From contig NC_092035.1 in the NCBI RefSeq assembly GCF_042242105.1, forward strand, positions 6,282,977-6,346,976: a DNA stretch of 64,000 bases, written 5' to 3'. Shown here piece after piece: positions 14,623-36,591 of this stretch; the first letter of the stretch is position 1, and every line of letters starts with the position of its first letter. The DNA is from Pempheris klunzingeri. Taxonomy: Eukaryota; Chordata; Actinopteri; Acropomatiformes; Pempheridae. The notes beneath the pieces were generated by a model, which saw nothing but the letters and a program-made list of their open reading frames with translations, was not told the origin of the DNA and did not search any database. The translations under genes and the position numbers were made by a program.

Positions 14623-14793
14623 AGGATGAGAAGGGAAGTCTTGAAAATATACTGTATTTTTGATATAATTCTGTAGAATCTACTTAACAGCAAATCAACT
14701 TGTTTTAAAGTATAAGATTATGCATAAGCAATGTTTCACACACACACACGAGACAACAAATCAAAACCCTGGTTACATTTGCAAATCCAAACC

Positions 14794-14799
14794 TTTATT
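14794..14799 (-). terminator. Candidate distal poly(A) signal for ddx3x
   Basis: On the minus strand AATAAA is followed, about 30-60 bases further on, by a GU-rich tract (the complement of the CA run at 14740-14750). Signal plus GU-rich downstream element is the standard arrangement for cleavage. No other minus-strand gene lies between this site and the ddx3x stop, so it would end a ddx3x 3' UTR of about 7.4 kb. Confidence 0.45.
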
Positions 14800-16848
14800 T
14801 GTGGTAAAATCAGAATAGATGCACAGTTTTTTTTTTTCTTTTTTTCTTCGTGCAGTGCTCCTTTTTCGTGCACAATTGCTAAACTAATACATAAAGCAAA
14901 CACCAACTACCAGGCCGGTGGTGCTGTGTGTCCACATGAGGGTTCTGACCAGTCATTAATGGTGACAACACTGGGCTTCTTCTTATTTTCAATCCGACAA
15001 TCATTCTAAATACGATCACACTTTTTTTTTTTTGGAATAACCTCGTATTGAACTGTAAGTAAAATCATGCGAAGAGCCAGATGAGAACTTAAGTTGCGAT
15101 AAAAACTCGTCACTCGCATAAAAAAAAAAAAAACCTGGATCGATGTCATTATGTCTTCCTCCCCCCTCCCCCATTACAGATTGGCCAGAAGCTCCGTCAT
15201 ATGAGCATTAATACACAGACGCCTGAAAATATACAAATCACAACAACATAGCAATAGAACCACAGTTTAATTCTGTGTTATGAAGACTTTAAAGATCACC
15301 ACTTGCCAGACATTCACAAGGGTATTAACGTGTGTTAAAGTGTAAAGACTCAAATGAAAAAAAAATTAAAGAAAATAAAAAAGCAACATCTGACTTGGAG
15401 AGAATCTGGACACTTGTTTTTTGTACTGCATGTTTTCTTTCTTTTTTTTTTTTTTTTTACAAAATGGTCTTTGATCGTAACGTTTTAATTATTATTTTTT
15501 TTTAATCCAAACCTTGGCATATATTTGTAGTATTGTCTCAAATTTTGCTCGCCAATTAAAAATGGCTGTTTGTGATTGATTATCATTATTGGCAATGGAA
15601 CCCGTTTTACAAGCAGGTTTATGGATTTGATGCTGAGTCCAAAGTGACTTTAAAGGTAACCCGTGTAGGATGTTTCTCTTAACATGTCACGGTCGCATCG
15701 ACTGGAAATGAACTGGGCTGGGCGACCTCACGTGCACATCTTCACATGTTTATGTAAGGCGGGACGTATAAGTTGGACGTTTCTATTTTGAAAGAAAAAG
15801 AATTTTAAATGTTCAATGTGACATCTTATTGTAAGACGGCGTGTCTACGGCCCGGGGAGCCGCTCCGTGAGGTACAGCAGTGCTTTGAGCTGAATGCTAG
15901 CATCTGCAAGCTAACATGGCTCGTACTGGAGATGTTGATGTGCTGATCAGAAGTGCGTTTGAAACATGAGAAGATGCGCATGCCGCATTGGGTTGCTTTG
16001 AATTCAGAGAAGTGTGTATTGGGACTTCCGACAACTGTGACAGGATCTTTTAAGTTTCATCATCACAGCTTATTAAAGTGACATATTCGAAGAGAAATCC
16101 CTACACGTTGCATCTTTAACATTAAAAAGCTCACACTACCCCAGAAAAATAGAAATTTTCACTCATACCAATGACATTCAACATTCAAGTGCCAGTGATT
16201 TTGTTTACTGTCTTTTGGTCAAGTCACTTTGTAAAATATCAACTTTTGTATTAAGCTTATAAAAATAAATATTTCCCCTAAAGGCTTGATAAATTACACA
16301 AACTAGCAGCGAAAGTAGACTCGAGAACTCTGTGTACAAACAGCTGAATCCTATGGTTGCCGTTAACTAGAACTGCACCTGGTCCCCCCCCCCCTCGAAA
16401 AAAACATAACATAAGGAAAAAAAAAAAACTGCTTCATATCTGGAAGAACCTTTCCATGTCAGGCAAGCACACACACACACACACACACTTAACTGAGGAG
16501 AAACCTCTTTTTGACACCTGACTATGCTACACTTCAAACACTCTCGTTCACTCCTTGACACCTCTCAGAGGTTTTAAAGGATGTGTATTTTAGAAGACTT
16601 TAGTTGAACATTAAACTAAGTAATTGAAGTATTTTCTGTAAAACTCAGTGAGATTTGAAAACTATACAACAGAGGGGCCTGCAGGCCGCAGCAATGGGAG
16701 CATAGCACCATTAATTGTTCACCGACAATCTAAACACTCCTGCTGATAAGTTAGTTACCGTGGTGATGCGGAGTCTGTTGCCACGGCGACACGGTCACCG
16801 TGCCTTTCGCCATACTTAATGCCGTATACAGAGTAACCAACTTCTCAT

Positions 16849-17270
16849 TAGGGCTGGGTATCACCCTTGAATTTAAGGCATCAAAAAGTTTTGAAAATAT
16901 TCCAAAAAATAAAGTGCTAGAATTCTAAATAGAGAAAAATATATTGAGCATCATTTAAACCCTGCACCACAGAGTGGCACAGACAGAGCTGCTAAGAACG
17001 GATAGAGCTGTGCTACTGTGGGAAAAAACAGCAAGAGCATCGACACCCCATGCTAGCAGCTCTGTGAGGCTGTACATGCTAACATGCTGACAATGACATT
17101 GTCAGCATGTTAGCATTTGTACAGCAGAGCACAGATGAGGCTGATGGGCAAGAAGAAACAAACAAACATGCATCAGTAGTCATTATCTCTTACTGTATTT
17201 CTATTATAAAAGAAATTGTGTGTATAATAGTTTGGATTTTTCATGTCAATTGAGAAATACCCAGCCCTAA
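16849..17270. mobile_element. MITE-like element with inverted ends and central palindrome
   Basis: The left end reads TTAGGGCTGGGTATC and the right end carries its inverse, ATACCCAGCCCTAA, 421 bases apart. GGGCTGGGTAT-type termini are common among fish non-autonomous DNA transposons, often hAT-related. No clear target-site duplication is visible, so an old or damaged insertion is assumed. No transposase is encoded. Confidence 0.55.
17077..17115. repeat. Perfect palindrome, 19-bp arms, 1-base centre
   Basis: The left arm at 17077-17095 (TGCTAACATGCTGACAATG) is the exact inverse of the right arm at 17097-17115, separated by a single A. Pairing continues outward through TGTACA on both sides with a two-base bulge. 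In RNA this would be a long, near-perfect hairpin. Confidence 0.95.
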
Positions 17271-20200
17271 GCAACACGTTTCAGTCTTTCAAGGCACCAC
17301 ACACACACACACACACACCTCAGACTTTGGGCTGATCATACTTGTGCTCTGATCCAAACGGAGCACATACAGAGAACAGAAGTAACAAAACTCGTGTAGA
17401 GAATCTCTTGGTGATGGCAAAGTGAAAGCACGCCACAAGTAATTGAGCTCTATTGCACGTACTGTAGCGGTTCAGCGCCCAAGGGCATTTATCATAAGGT
17501 GGGATGGGGGTTTGGGGCACAGTGTGAGTTAAGTGTTGCTCCAATACAGTTCAATAGTAATTACATCTGACAGATAATCTGCCTGCCCTAGAAAAAGACC
17601 TACATACATTGCATATATATGTGCGTACTCTGATCAACACAACTTGACACGATTACTCTACAAACAAGATGAAAAGTGAGGTAAACTGAAGTTTCACCTT
17701 CCACGACTCCCTGCTGGATAACAAATCCTATCTGCACAGTCAAGCATTCACTCGCATCTTGTATTACTGCAGTAATTCCTATATCACTGCAATCAGTCGC
17801 TCCTTCATTTAGTCACGGTGAATCTATCTGCCCCCTAGTGGCTATTAGAAGGCACAGCAATGTCCACACAGATTGGGATTCATTCAAGTGGCCCTTCTTA
17901 AAAGTTTGCCTTTGAACAAGAACAGCGTTTTAGCATACTTGGCGTTATCATTAAAACACAAAGAGACTCCACTTATCGAATACTAAGTTTGTGATTGGCA
18001 CTGCAATGGATTCATGCAACAAATGCTTGTCAGTGTCAGTTCAGTCGGGCATCAGAATTGCGTTGTTCCAGATTTTGTGCCTGATATCGCACAAATTTAT
18101 TCATAAGCTTCAAACCATCAGCAATTATCTGTAACAAAATTAAGACTGCATCTTCAACTGCTAGGTAATGACCTTCAGTTTGCCTCGGCAGATCCCTCTC
18201 CTGCGACGGAGGACACAAATAAAATTTGCCAAATAGGTGCCAACAAGACAGCTGGTTCAGAAAACTTCCACAACTTCCACTATTAAAAAGGCTACTTAAA
18301 GAGTTATGCTGTTGTGTAAAGTGAGTTTTAACCAAAGCAAATCCTTCATTATTGATTGTCATTTGCAATTTTATCCGACTGATTTCTATCTTCCTGCTTT
18401 ATTTCCTTCATGCTGAACAGTTCTCGCAAGACATCTACGATGCGGCTACCCACCATTGCTGCAGGAGAAATTAAAATGGTTCTAAATGTCATGGCAACAG
18501 AACAAAAATATTTAACAGATGGTAAAAATCATCTGTCGGGACACTTTAAAACAGATCTGGTCAGCAACTGAATCCATGTTTTAACTGGTGCTCATACTAG
18601 TTTAGCCTGAATCAGACTCAAAGTTGAACAATAGTGACAGTACAATGCTTTATGCAACAATAACGGCTAATCAGTTGAACCACACGTTAACCAAAGTAAA
18701 ACAAAATGCAAACTCAGTTTCTGTTTCTGGTTCATTTTGAAGTGGCTATGGGGAGCAGTCAGACGTGGTGCAGTGTGATGTATCTGCCCTAAATGAGGAG
18801 TTAGTTTTTCCCCGTAATATTGGAATATTGTCCTTGAATGCAGCATTGTTACTTTAAACTGGCCCCTCAATTTTTACCACTAGAAGGTGAAATTCTCCCA
18901 CAAGAAATTGGTGTCTTTACACTAATAAGCTAGTTTGTTTTTATGCTGTCTGCATTCCTCAGCCTGAAACTCAAGCCTACTAGTTTCCCGAACCTCCCAG
19001 CCAACTCTACTTGAGGGAAATACAGTTGAAGATTGACGCGAACACAATCTGTGTTAAAAAACGCAGTCTAAAAATCATAATGAAGGGAAAGAAATTCTGA
19101 GTTCTAACATAACCGAAGCCTGCTGTAGAACGGTTTTATTTGCTTGGCTTTTTTTTTTTTTTTTTTTAACTCCTTGACCAAAAAACAACACCACTTGCAT
19201 ATGTTTTATTGTCTTGGTCCGGCCTTGTCAAAGCCAGTGGGCAATTTGAGGGAATCTGCCCTGTGAGCAATAGTTGGTTTTGTCTGGGATCAAATTGCCC
19301 ACTGAACTAAGCTCACAAGACATTGCCTGACATTGCCAAAGTCGAGTGATCAAACAATTTTCTACTCATCAAGTGCTGTTTCGCTTAGAATTCACATTTA
19401 ATTGTTCTCATTTATGATTCACATTCGTCAGTGGAGATTCTTCTCTTTTTGTCTTGAAGAATTTAACTATTTACATTTTATCTATTTTTTTCACTAAAGG
19501 TGTTCATGTAAACAAAACAAATTAAGACCTTGATGAAAATTAACAATTTTCCCCACCAGGTAGCAACAGAGCATTTTGTGGCTTATTCTGCTGCCTATTA
19601 AAACAGTAGGGAACCGGACCTCTACCACCGAACTGCCCAAACGTACAGTGGTGTTCCTTTTAGGAGTTCAATCAGGGATGGAACATGTACATCCTGGGTG
19701 CAGGTCAACTACCACTTGTAGCCTGGTTCCACAGCAGGGTCAAGTTGGGCTTACCAGCGTTCAGGCTCTGTTGTGCCACTAGCACCCTTTATCTGTCCTC
19801 TATATTACGGTATATTAGGGCTCAAGTGGGAGAATGCTAGCCATGCTATCAGCTATGTCGTGTCATTTGACAGGCTGAAGTAGTAGTCAAAGTATAGTAA
19901 TTGAGATGTGGCATTCTGGGGAGTCAATGTGATAAAATTTGTGTTTTTCTGAGGAGCTGTCACAAACTGATGCGGGGAAAGAGGCTAACAGTGCCAGGCT
20001 GCAAATGGCATGTGTCAAGATAGCCCTGGTGTGATCACATTTGCCCACAGCCTGTGCTACGGAGGTGTGACATTAAATCCTCTGGAAAGCTCCAGCTCTC
20101 CCTGCTGTGAAATGGTTAGGCTTGATTATACAATTCTTCAATTTATCCCTGACCTCGACATATCTTTAAGACCTAACGAATAAACTGGAATGACTTATTT

Positions 20201-21573
20201 TAGAGAAGACTCTTCATGTAACTCTCCAGGATAGAGTGAGCGATACAATTTTGAACTCTTTTAGCCTTTTAGTTGTATATACCCTTGAGAGAAGGTTTTG
20301 ACACACAAGGGTTTCAATGTTTGTGGTGGAGACGGAGTCGGTTTCCCAAGAGCGCGGTGGCACTAAGAGTTAGTTTAACAGCCACAGCCACTGCAGCCAT
20401 GTAATGGTTTTAATTTTCACACCATTTGCCAGCATTGCTTTGACATCGCAACTGCACCAAATTCTCTCTCAGTGGCTCTGCAATTGTCATAATGTGACCC
20501 AACAATTAGTGACAAGATAGCTTTGAGAAACCCAAACTCAAGCTCAGACCAGAGCTGTAGATGTGACATATAGGTCAACTGGTAGGACTTGGTTCCCCAA
20601 AAGCATAAAACCACTGCTGTTATCTCTTCTTCTACTAAAGCAAAGAGATATTTGTTTATAATCAATACAATTTCTTATATTCGACCGATTTTAGTGACTT
20701 TGAGTGAGGGTGTATCAAATTAATCTATAATGTGGTTGCAGTGGTAATATGCTTTTTGGAATCTACTCATCAGAGACCTTCAGACGAATTTGAATTCCAA
20801 TAGACAGATAAGGAATTGCTTTGAGTTTCCTCATCGTAGTTTTTGTTTTTTTTGCCAAGGTTTGATTTAGTTCAAGCCTAGTTTGTTTGCTTCCAAATAG
20901 AAATAAAGAAAAACATGTTTAAACCCATAATAACATTAAATATACATTTTTAGTCACAGTTGGCCCATACTTGTAGCCAGTTTACGTATTATGGCAATAA
21001 AAACAACAGAAATAAGAGACAAAGTTCAAATTCTTGAAGGCACAGTACAGAAACAAATGATCCTCCATTATATTTTGTTTCAAACTAAGAAAATGCTGTT
21101 TGTAGTTGTCATTTTAACAACCACAAGTCCTAGAGTGTTTGCTATCATCATTGCTAACGGGCAACATCTGTTGGCGTCCCACTGACTGGAAGTTTCAGTT
21201 AGTCCAGCCCCTTGTCCCTTCTCTCTCCGTTAGATATCTTTCAGTAAATCAGTACTTCAATATGTTCTAAAAATTAAAAAAAAACAACAAAAAAAAACAA
21301 GAAAACTCTCCGTTTCTGTGGCCGCTTTTAAGTATCTGTCATGTCAGTGAAGAAGCCTCAGCCAGTTCCCATTTTTGAATTCTCATGACGACATATTTTG
21401 GTCAGATTTGACATCTTGCCTATCTCTGCGCTATATTTTAGAAAAGTTTTTGGCCGGTGATTTACAACATGGCCATGCGTTACATACAAAGATGACATGT
21501 GAAGGTGCACAGGATGTCTGGCTGGCTTTGGGTGAATGCAGACGAAAACACAATGAAGCCAAAACACAAATCT

Positions 21574-21609
<36 letters not shown>

Positions 21610-22177
21610 GGATCTCTCCCTCGTCTTCTACAGCAGTTCTGTAGGACTTAACTCACTGTAAGTCTTACATGCCCGTCTAATCGTAGAGGGTTAAAAGGAA
21701 CACCTACAACTTTTAATTAGTTATACTTCTTCAAACACTTGCCACAGCGGGAAAACTGTTCAAAATGTACTCACTGTAACCAAAGAATGCTGCTATCTGG
21801 AAGATCACCAGTACATCTGTGGCTAGTGTTGAAAATAACCACCTACAACTGAAGAATCCCTTTATAATGTGGCCTATTTTAAGAGGTGGGATTTACCAGG
21901 AATCAAACCAAAAGAAGAAAAGATGGGGACTGTGGAGATGAAGGTGGCTATGAAAAGGACAAGAACAATATAAGGAGGAATTAAAAGATCTGAGTGCACA
22001 GGGGTGGAAGGAGGGCTACATGAATGAGTATAAATAGTTTAATAACATGCACGTGGGCTCTTGGGGTTAATGGAGGATAGAAGACAGATGGGATGCAGAC
22101 ACCAGTGTGAAGAAAGGAAGGAGGATGAGTGATTAAAGGAAAAAAGAGGTGAGTGAAAGAGGGAGGGAGGAAGGAAC

Positions 22178-31400
<9,223 letters not shown>

Positions 31401-34400
31401 AACTATAGAATATGGAGGAAAAATGATGTCGTTGAAAGAAGGACCTCTTTGTTTGCCGGTTTGATGTAGTGTTATTTCTTCTTTGTCTTTATCTCGTTGC
31501 TGTAGTTACACCAGGTGGCAGTTATTTCATTAGCTTAACGGTTACAGGTAACTTTGTACAATGCTATTGTTGATTTTACGTGATGATAAATTCCTATATT
31601 TTTGCTACAAAGGTGGTACTTCGTGCAAACTCAACTGATGTCGGCTTGCTCTTCAGCTGAAGCTGAGATAAAGTCGTCATGCACTAGTCAAGAGAATCTG
31701 AATAACGCAGAAAAAAACATCCGGTAAATGCCAAAATAAAGGTTGATAAATACTAGTCCATGTAAAAATTGCCATATTAAATGAAAATATTTGTTTCTAT
31801 ATGTGCCAAATCATAGCAAATGTGACAGAAAGGTTTAGGAATAATAGATAAATAAAAAATATTTCAATCTTTTATTTCAGGTGCAACTCAATTTTCCTAC
31901 TTCCGGACTGCCGCTGGCTAATGCAGGCTAGCTTGATCGATACGTCTGAACTGCTATTAATCCAGACACCGCGAGACTTTTATCATAGTTTATCGCGATA
32001 TCGACGTTACAGCAAAAACAGTGTTATTTACCACAGCTCAGCGTTGTTAGTTGTCTCCTTAGCATCTTTCATTTGCCTCTAAAAATATTACAAAGTTTGT
32101 GCAGTCAGTTCAGCTCAGTTGTGATATGAGAATTTCAATACACACATCTACTGCATTGTACACTTTCATCCACATGTGTGTGTGTGTGTATGTACGTGTA
32201 TATGTGCATATATATGTATATGTATGCGATACCTATATATTTAATGCATGTTTGTATGTACACATATGTATACAACATTTGTTCATGCCAATAAAGTAAA
32301 TTAAATTTAACTGAACTGTTCAATGACAGACAATGTGCACAATGTAGAAACGATACATACAAATGTCATGAGGGTCATGTTTTATATTTCAATTAATGAA
32401 CTGAACCGATTATCAGCAAACAGAATCAATTTATTTTTACTGTAATCATGCTTGTTTTTTTAAAGAATGCTAGAATATGTCACACATCAAGTGTAAGTGA
32501 GCGAATTTGATATGTGTTGACAACCCTCTTGTGTCAATTTTCAAATTGAATCAGTAGCTTTATCTTGCATTGCAAGCTTTAAGATTATTATCAAGGATAT
32601 GCACATTAAGGTTGTGTTTGTGGGTGTGAAATGGGGTCGCTAACATCATAACCTTTTACATTTCAATCAGAGTTTAACCTGAGTAAAAACACATAAGAAC
32701 ATGCAAAAATATAAACTTTGTCTATAAGAAAGCATACTATTCATGTTGTTTCCAAAAATAAATGAACAGTGTAATGAATGAATGAATGAATGAATCTTTT
32801 CCTTGAGTTACAGCAGAATTATGAGGAAATTAGAACAGTATAATAAAATGATGCATTTATGTGCATGTGCTAAAGACACTGGGGTGGGACAAGACAAAAT
32901 CACTGTGCACCAACATATAGGTAGGTATCAGATTCACAATTTTTCCCTCTCAAAGTTCATTCTGATCCGGCCCACTTTCACATGTGTCCATAAGACCAAA
33001 TTTATATTCACATACGATACATATAGATTAATACCACGTTGTGGCTTGGGGGAGACCTCAACAAAATGAGGGGACTTAAAATCAGATTATTTCAGCCTCT
33101 GCTGATTCTTTTTTATTCATTCAAGCGGGCAAACTTCCCTCATGTCGAGGTGGTGGTGTTTTTTTTTTCTTCCATATTTGGTGGTTTTACTGACACATCT
33201 ACAACTCACACTCTAACTTTAACTTGACTTGTCACTCTTTCAGTCACAGTTTTCCATGATGCACATGCAACATTTGTATTTTTGGCTTTCGTGTCAACAA
33301 CTGTCTCAGTCAGCATATTGGTTGGTGGGTGATAGTTTACCCAAATTAAACACGGCATGGATTCTGAGTATCCACACACACACATGCGCACACACACAAA
33401 ACAGTGGCTTGCTCAGACTGAATGCAGCATACACTGCTCACCATTATTTGTTGACATGAACACATCGACCACTGGTTTTGGCAACATCTAGAGCCTCATT
33501 GCAACAACCAGCAACCAAAGAAAAGCTGTTCACAGCTGCTAAAGTTCAAGACTTTCACATAATCAACTGGCTTAAAATTGATTAGTTCAACCAAATGAAT
33601 TTACTTTCTTATTTTAACACAAGCAAAAATACTTTTGTACCTTCATTCAGTTTGAAAGTCTTGTTTGATTCAACCTTAATGGTGTAGCAGCTTGTACAAT
33701 AAGGTATGTAATCTCCTAGAGACCAAAGAGGCAAAGAAAAAACTTATTGTTTTGTTTGCCATGAGCTTGTGTGGGATGTCTATACCCAGTAACTTTCCAC
33801 TTCTAAGTCTGTAACTTTCCACTCGAGCAGAGGATGTGAATTAATGATTGCTTGTCGTGCTGCTTTTTATTAGTAGTGTGTGAAATACGCTTCACATGCA
33901 GCTGCAATCCAAATTAATTAACCCCCATTGCAAATTAAAATTAAAAAGTTTCAGCTGTGTTCAATTAACAACTCAAACAAGAACAATTGAAATAGCTCAA
34001 CACAACTAATATTACAGGTGCTTTCTCCAAATTATTCAACCCCCTGAATAGAATCGAATAGAATAGAAGCTCGACGGTTCGATCCCCGGTGTCCTCGGGC
34101 AAGACACTGAACCCCAACTTGCTCCTGAAGCAGCTTCAGTGTGTGAATGTGTGCTTTGAGTACTGGTCTACAAATACAGACCATTTACCATTTACTTACA
34201 GTAATCACCCAGATTAAATCATTGTGTTCATAGCATGGCCACTTGTCATCACGTCTGGTGAAATTTAAATTTTAGAATAAGAATATTTTGGTGCGATAAA
34301 CTCATAGAACAATATATAGCCCGCTAGGTATGGAGGCCAGCTGCTCCATGCAGAAGACTGATGAGGTCACACTCTTCAGTGAATGAAAATCGAACATTCT

Positions 34401-34950
34401 GTATGGTTATAATCAATACTTTAGCTTGATATTGAACATTCTCATTAAATCTGTCTCTTGTGAGTCTCCATACCTTTTGGACATGACACAATGACAACTA
34501 TGACATGCTGACTTTTGGCTAAATAATGTTTATTATTTTCAAAAATCTTAGTTTACTATGTTAGTATGTTAACATTTGCTTATTAGCACTAAAAAAAAGT
34601 ACTTTCCCACTTAATGCAAGCTGTCATTATAATTCAAAACCTCATAGTATCAAGCACAGTTCAAAGACAGTCCACAAGCTGGGAGTAGCTTGTAGTTTCT
34701 GAACACCACTTACTGTTAACATAGCCTACAACAGCCTTCATTTACAGATCCTGGTGGAGCCAGAATGATCAGTGATTACCAATAGACAATATGAAAAAAG
34801 ATGGCAAGTGCATATTTCTCAGCTCATGACATCTTCAAAACTGACTTTCGTAGCAAATCCCACACTCTGCATCACTCCAGTGACATTATAAAACCTCTAA
34901 GATATCAAGATATACATTGACAATGAAAGGACACATGTCTTGGTAGTTCC
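31401..34950. other. ddx3x upstream region and intergenic DNA
   Basis: The first few hundred bases should hold the ddx3x promoter and 5' UTR, but no TATA box or clear initiator is visible. Beyond that the DNA is AT-rich with no exon recognised. It contains GT/TA-rich sequence near 32175-32275, an (AATG)n run near 32772-32796, and the dispersed repeat at 34070-34195. Confidence 0.45.
34070..34195. repeat. Dispersed fish repeat with a tRNA B-box-like string
   Basis: The block from GGTTCGATCCCCGG through CTCGGGCAAGACACTGAACC to ACAGACCATTTACCATTTAC is a wording I recognise from many fish genomes. A related copy lies inverted at 50285-50430. The B-box-like GGTTCGATCCCC hints at a SINE-like origin, but no A box or tRNA fold is present. 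Confidence 0.55.
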
Positions 34951-34954
34951 ATTT

Positions 34955-34960
34955 TTTATT
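34955..34960 (-). terminator. Candidate poly(A) signal of the slc5a3-like gene
   Basis: AATAAA on the minus strand lies about 1.6 kb after the stop codon. Other AATAAA strings occur nearer the stop, for example close to 35536 and 35024, so several ends are possible. Confidence 0.35.
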
Positions 34961-36591
34961 GTGAAAACAATAGTGTGAGAACAGTCAGATGTGGGGAGAC
35001 GAGTTAGAACCGGCACCCCTTTATTCCTGAGAAAATCCTCCACATTGAAAAATACCACTCAAGTTATTTGGCTTGACTTAATCTCGAGGAGCCATTCTGA
35101 GTCCATCTGAAATCAAGCTTAACATCGTTTCATACAAAACAACACAAAAGCACCACAATCCACAATTACGTTCATAACATTTTTTAAACCAAAACATGCG
35201 TGTGTGTAGCTTACAACACTTTGAGCACTTCCCACTGTGGGTTACTAATATATGAATATATGAGTCATGTAACTAAATTGCAATATCATGCACCATCGTG
35301 TTTAGTTTCCTTGAATGATGGACTTTCAGATTTAGATAAGATACAGTTCAGTAGAAAACACAGTTCCATTCATAATCACCATCTTACAACTCAGGTTTAC
35401 CAGCAAGACAATCCTCCAAAAAGTACATGTTAAAATGCTCGTATGGACACAGAAGGGACAAACTTTTATCCATACACGTCGTGAAAGAATAACGTGAAAT
35501 AATTGGTTTTTTTTGTTGTGAAGGCAAAATACCATATTTTATTCTTCAATAACATATCAATAATAATCTCCTGAAAAAAGTCTTGTGTTTCACACAATGG
35601 TCTGTACACAACAGTGGGTAGTATAAAATATTTTTAAAAAGCTCTTCTATTGCAATACTCCGATAGTAAATATCACATTATAAACTCTGGTGCATTCTCT
35701 ACTAATTGAATTTAAAATCTTGTGTCTGAAATCTCATAGACAAAACAAATCCGAAACAACACAAGCACCTTTTCCAGAGAAATCTACAATCATGCCAAAC
35801 TCTATTTGGTATGAAGCACAGGCGCCAACCAGGGATTAAGTGGGCCAGAGCCAGAATGTTGTTATGTGCAAGCTCACAGAGCTGACCATAACAGCAATGC
35901 TTCAAACCGATAGCCACAGTCAACGTGTATCAATTTGCTGATTAGTGAAGGAGGATGACACGAGTCACATGCAGTGTTTAGATTTTTACTTACAGCAAAA
36001 GAAAAGAAAAGAAAAAGTCCACATGGATTTGATGGAGCCTAAAAGATGTGTAAAAAAAAGTACAGAATGTCATTTACAATTAGATCCTGTCACCCTGATG
36101 GGATAATAACAATCAATAATTAATGAAGTTATCACTGATATGCCGCCATGCGCAAAAGTGCCCGTTCTGAATAATTCTTGCTGCTGTATGATGAAAAAAA
36201 GGGATTATTCCATTCCAGCATTATGTAAAAAGAGTCTGGGGCTGTTCAGGGCAAATGAGACGTTAACAGGTAATCCATCCAGCACTGACTGTATATAGGC
36301 AGGTTTTCATCATACAAATTCATTCTATATAAAAACAATAAACCTCTTTTGAAGAGGTGGCTCCTAGGCCTAATCCTGATCAAAATGTCAAAATCTAGTT
36401 GAGGTTCTTGATCCAATTTTGCAAGGAAAACATTAAGAAAGAAAAAAAAGAACCCTTTTAAATGTGGCATATTTCAATTTGAGAGACCATGCTTCATCAT
36501 TAAAAGTTAAGAGAAAACCACAACTACCTGCAGACCACTACTGCTTGTAACTTACAGACAAATGTGGCCCATTGCTCGGAATCAACTGAGC
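34961..36591 (-). other. Probable 3' UTR of the slc5a3-like gene
   Basis: There is no coding exon in 1.6 kb downstream of the stop codon. The sequence is AT-rich with several minus-strand AATAAA strings. Mammalian SLC5A3 also has a very long 3' UTR. Confidence 0.4.

Larger units (their letters stand above)
14800..22177 (-). other. Probable very long 3' UTR of ddx3x, no coding exon
   Basis: I found no splice-supported coding exon on either strand over 7.4 kb. The stretch is AT-rich, with many A/T homopolymers (29 A at 21579-21607, others near 15121, 15440 and 19149) and AATAAA strings on the minus strand at several points, for example 18398-18403. It contains the inverted-repeat-bounded element at 16849-17270. 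Vertebrate DDX3X transcripts are known for long, conserved 3' UTRs, but whether the transcript reaches 14.8 kb is inference. An unannotated non-coding transcript is the alternative. Confidence 0.45.

Noticed and set aside
34077-34090. tRNA B-box-like string GGTTCGATCCCCGG
   Set aside because: No A box at the right distance and no cloverleaf can be folded. It is part of a dispersed repeat, not a tRNA gene.
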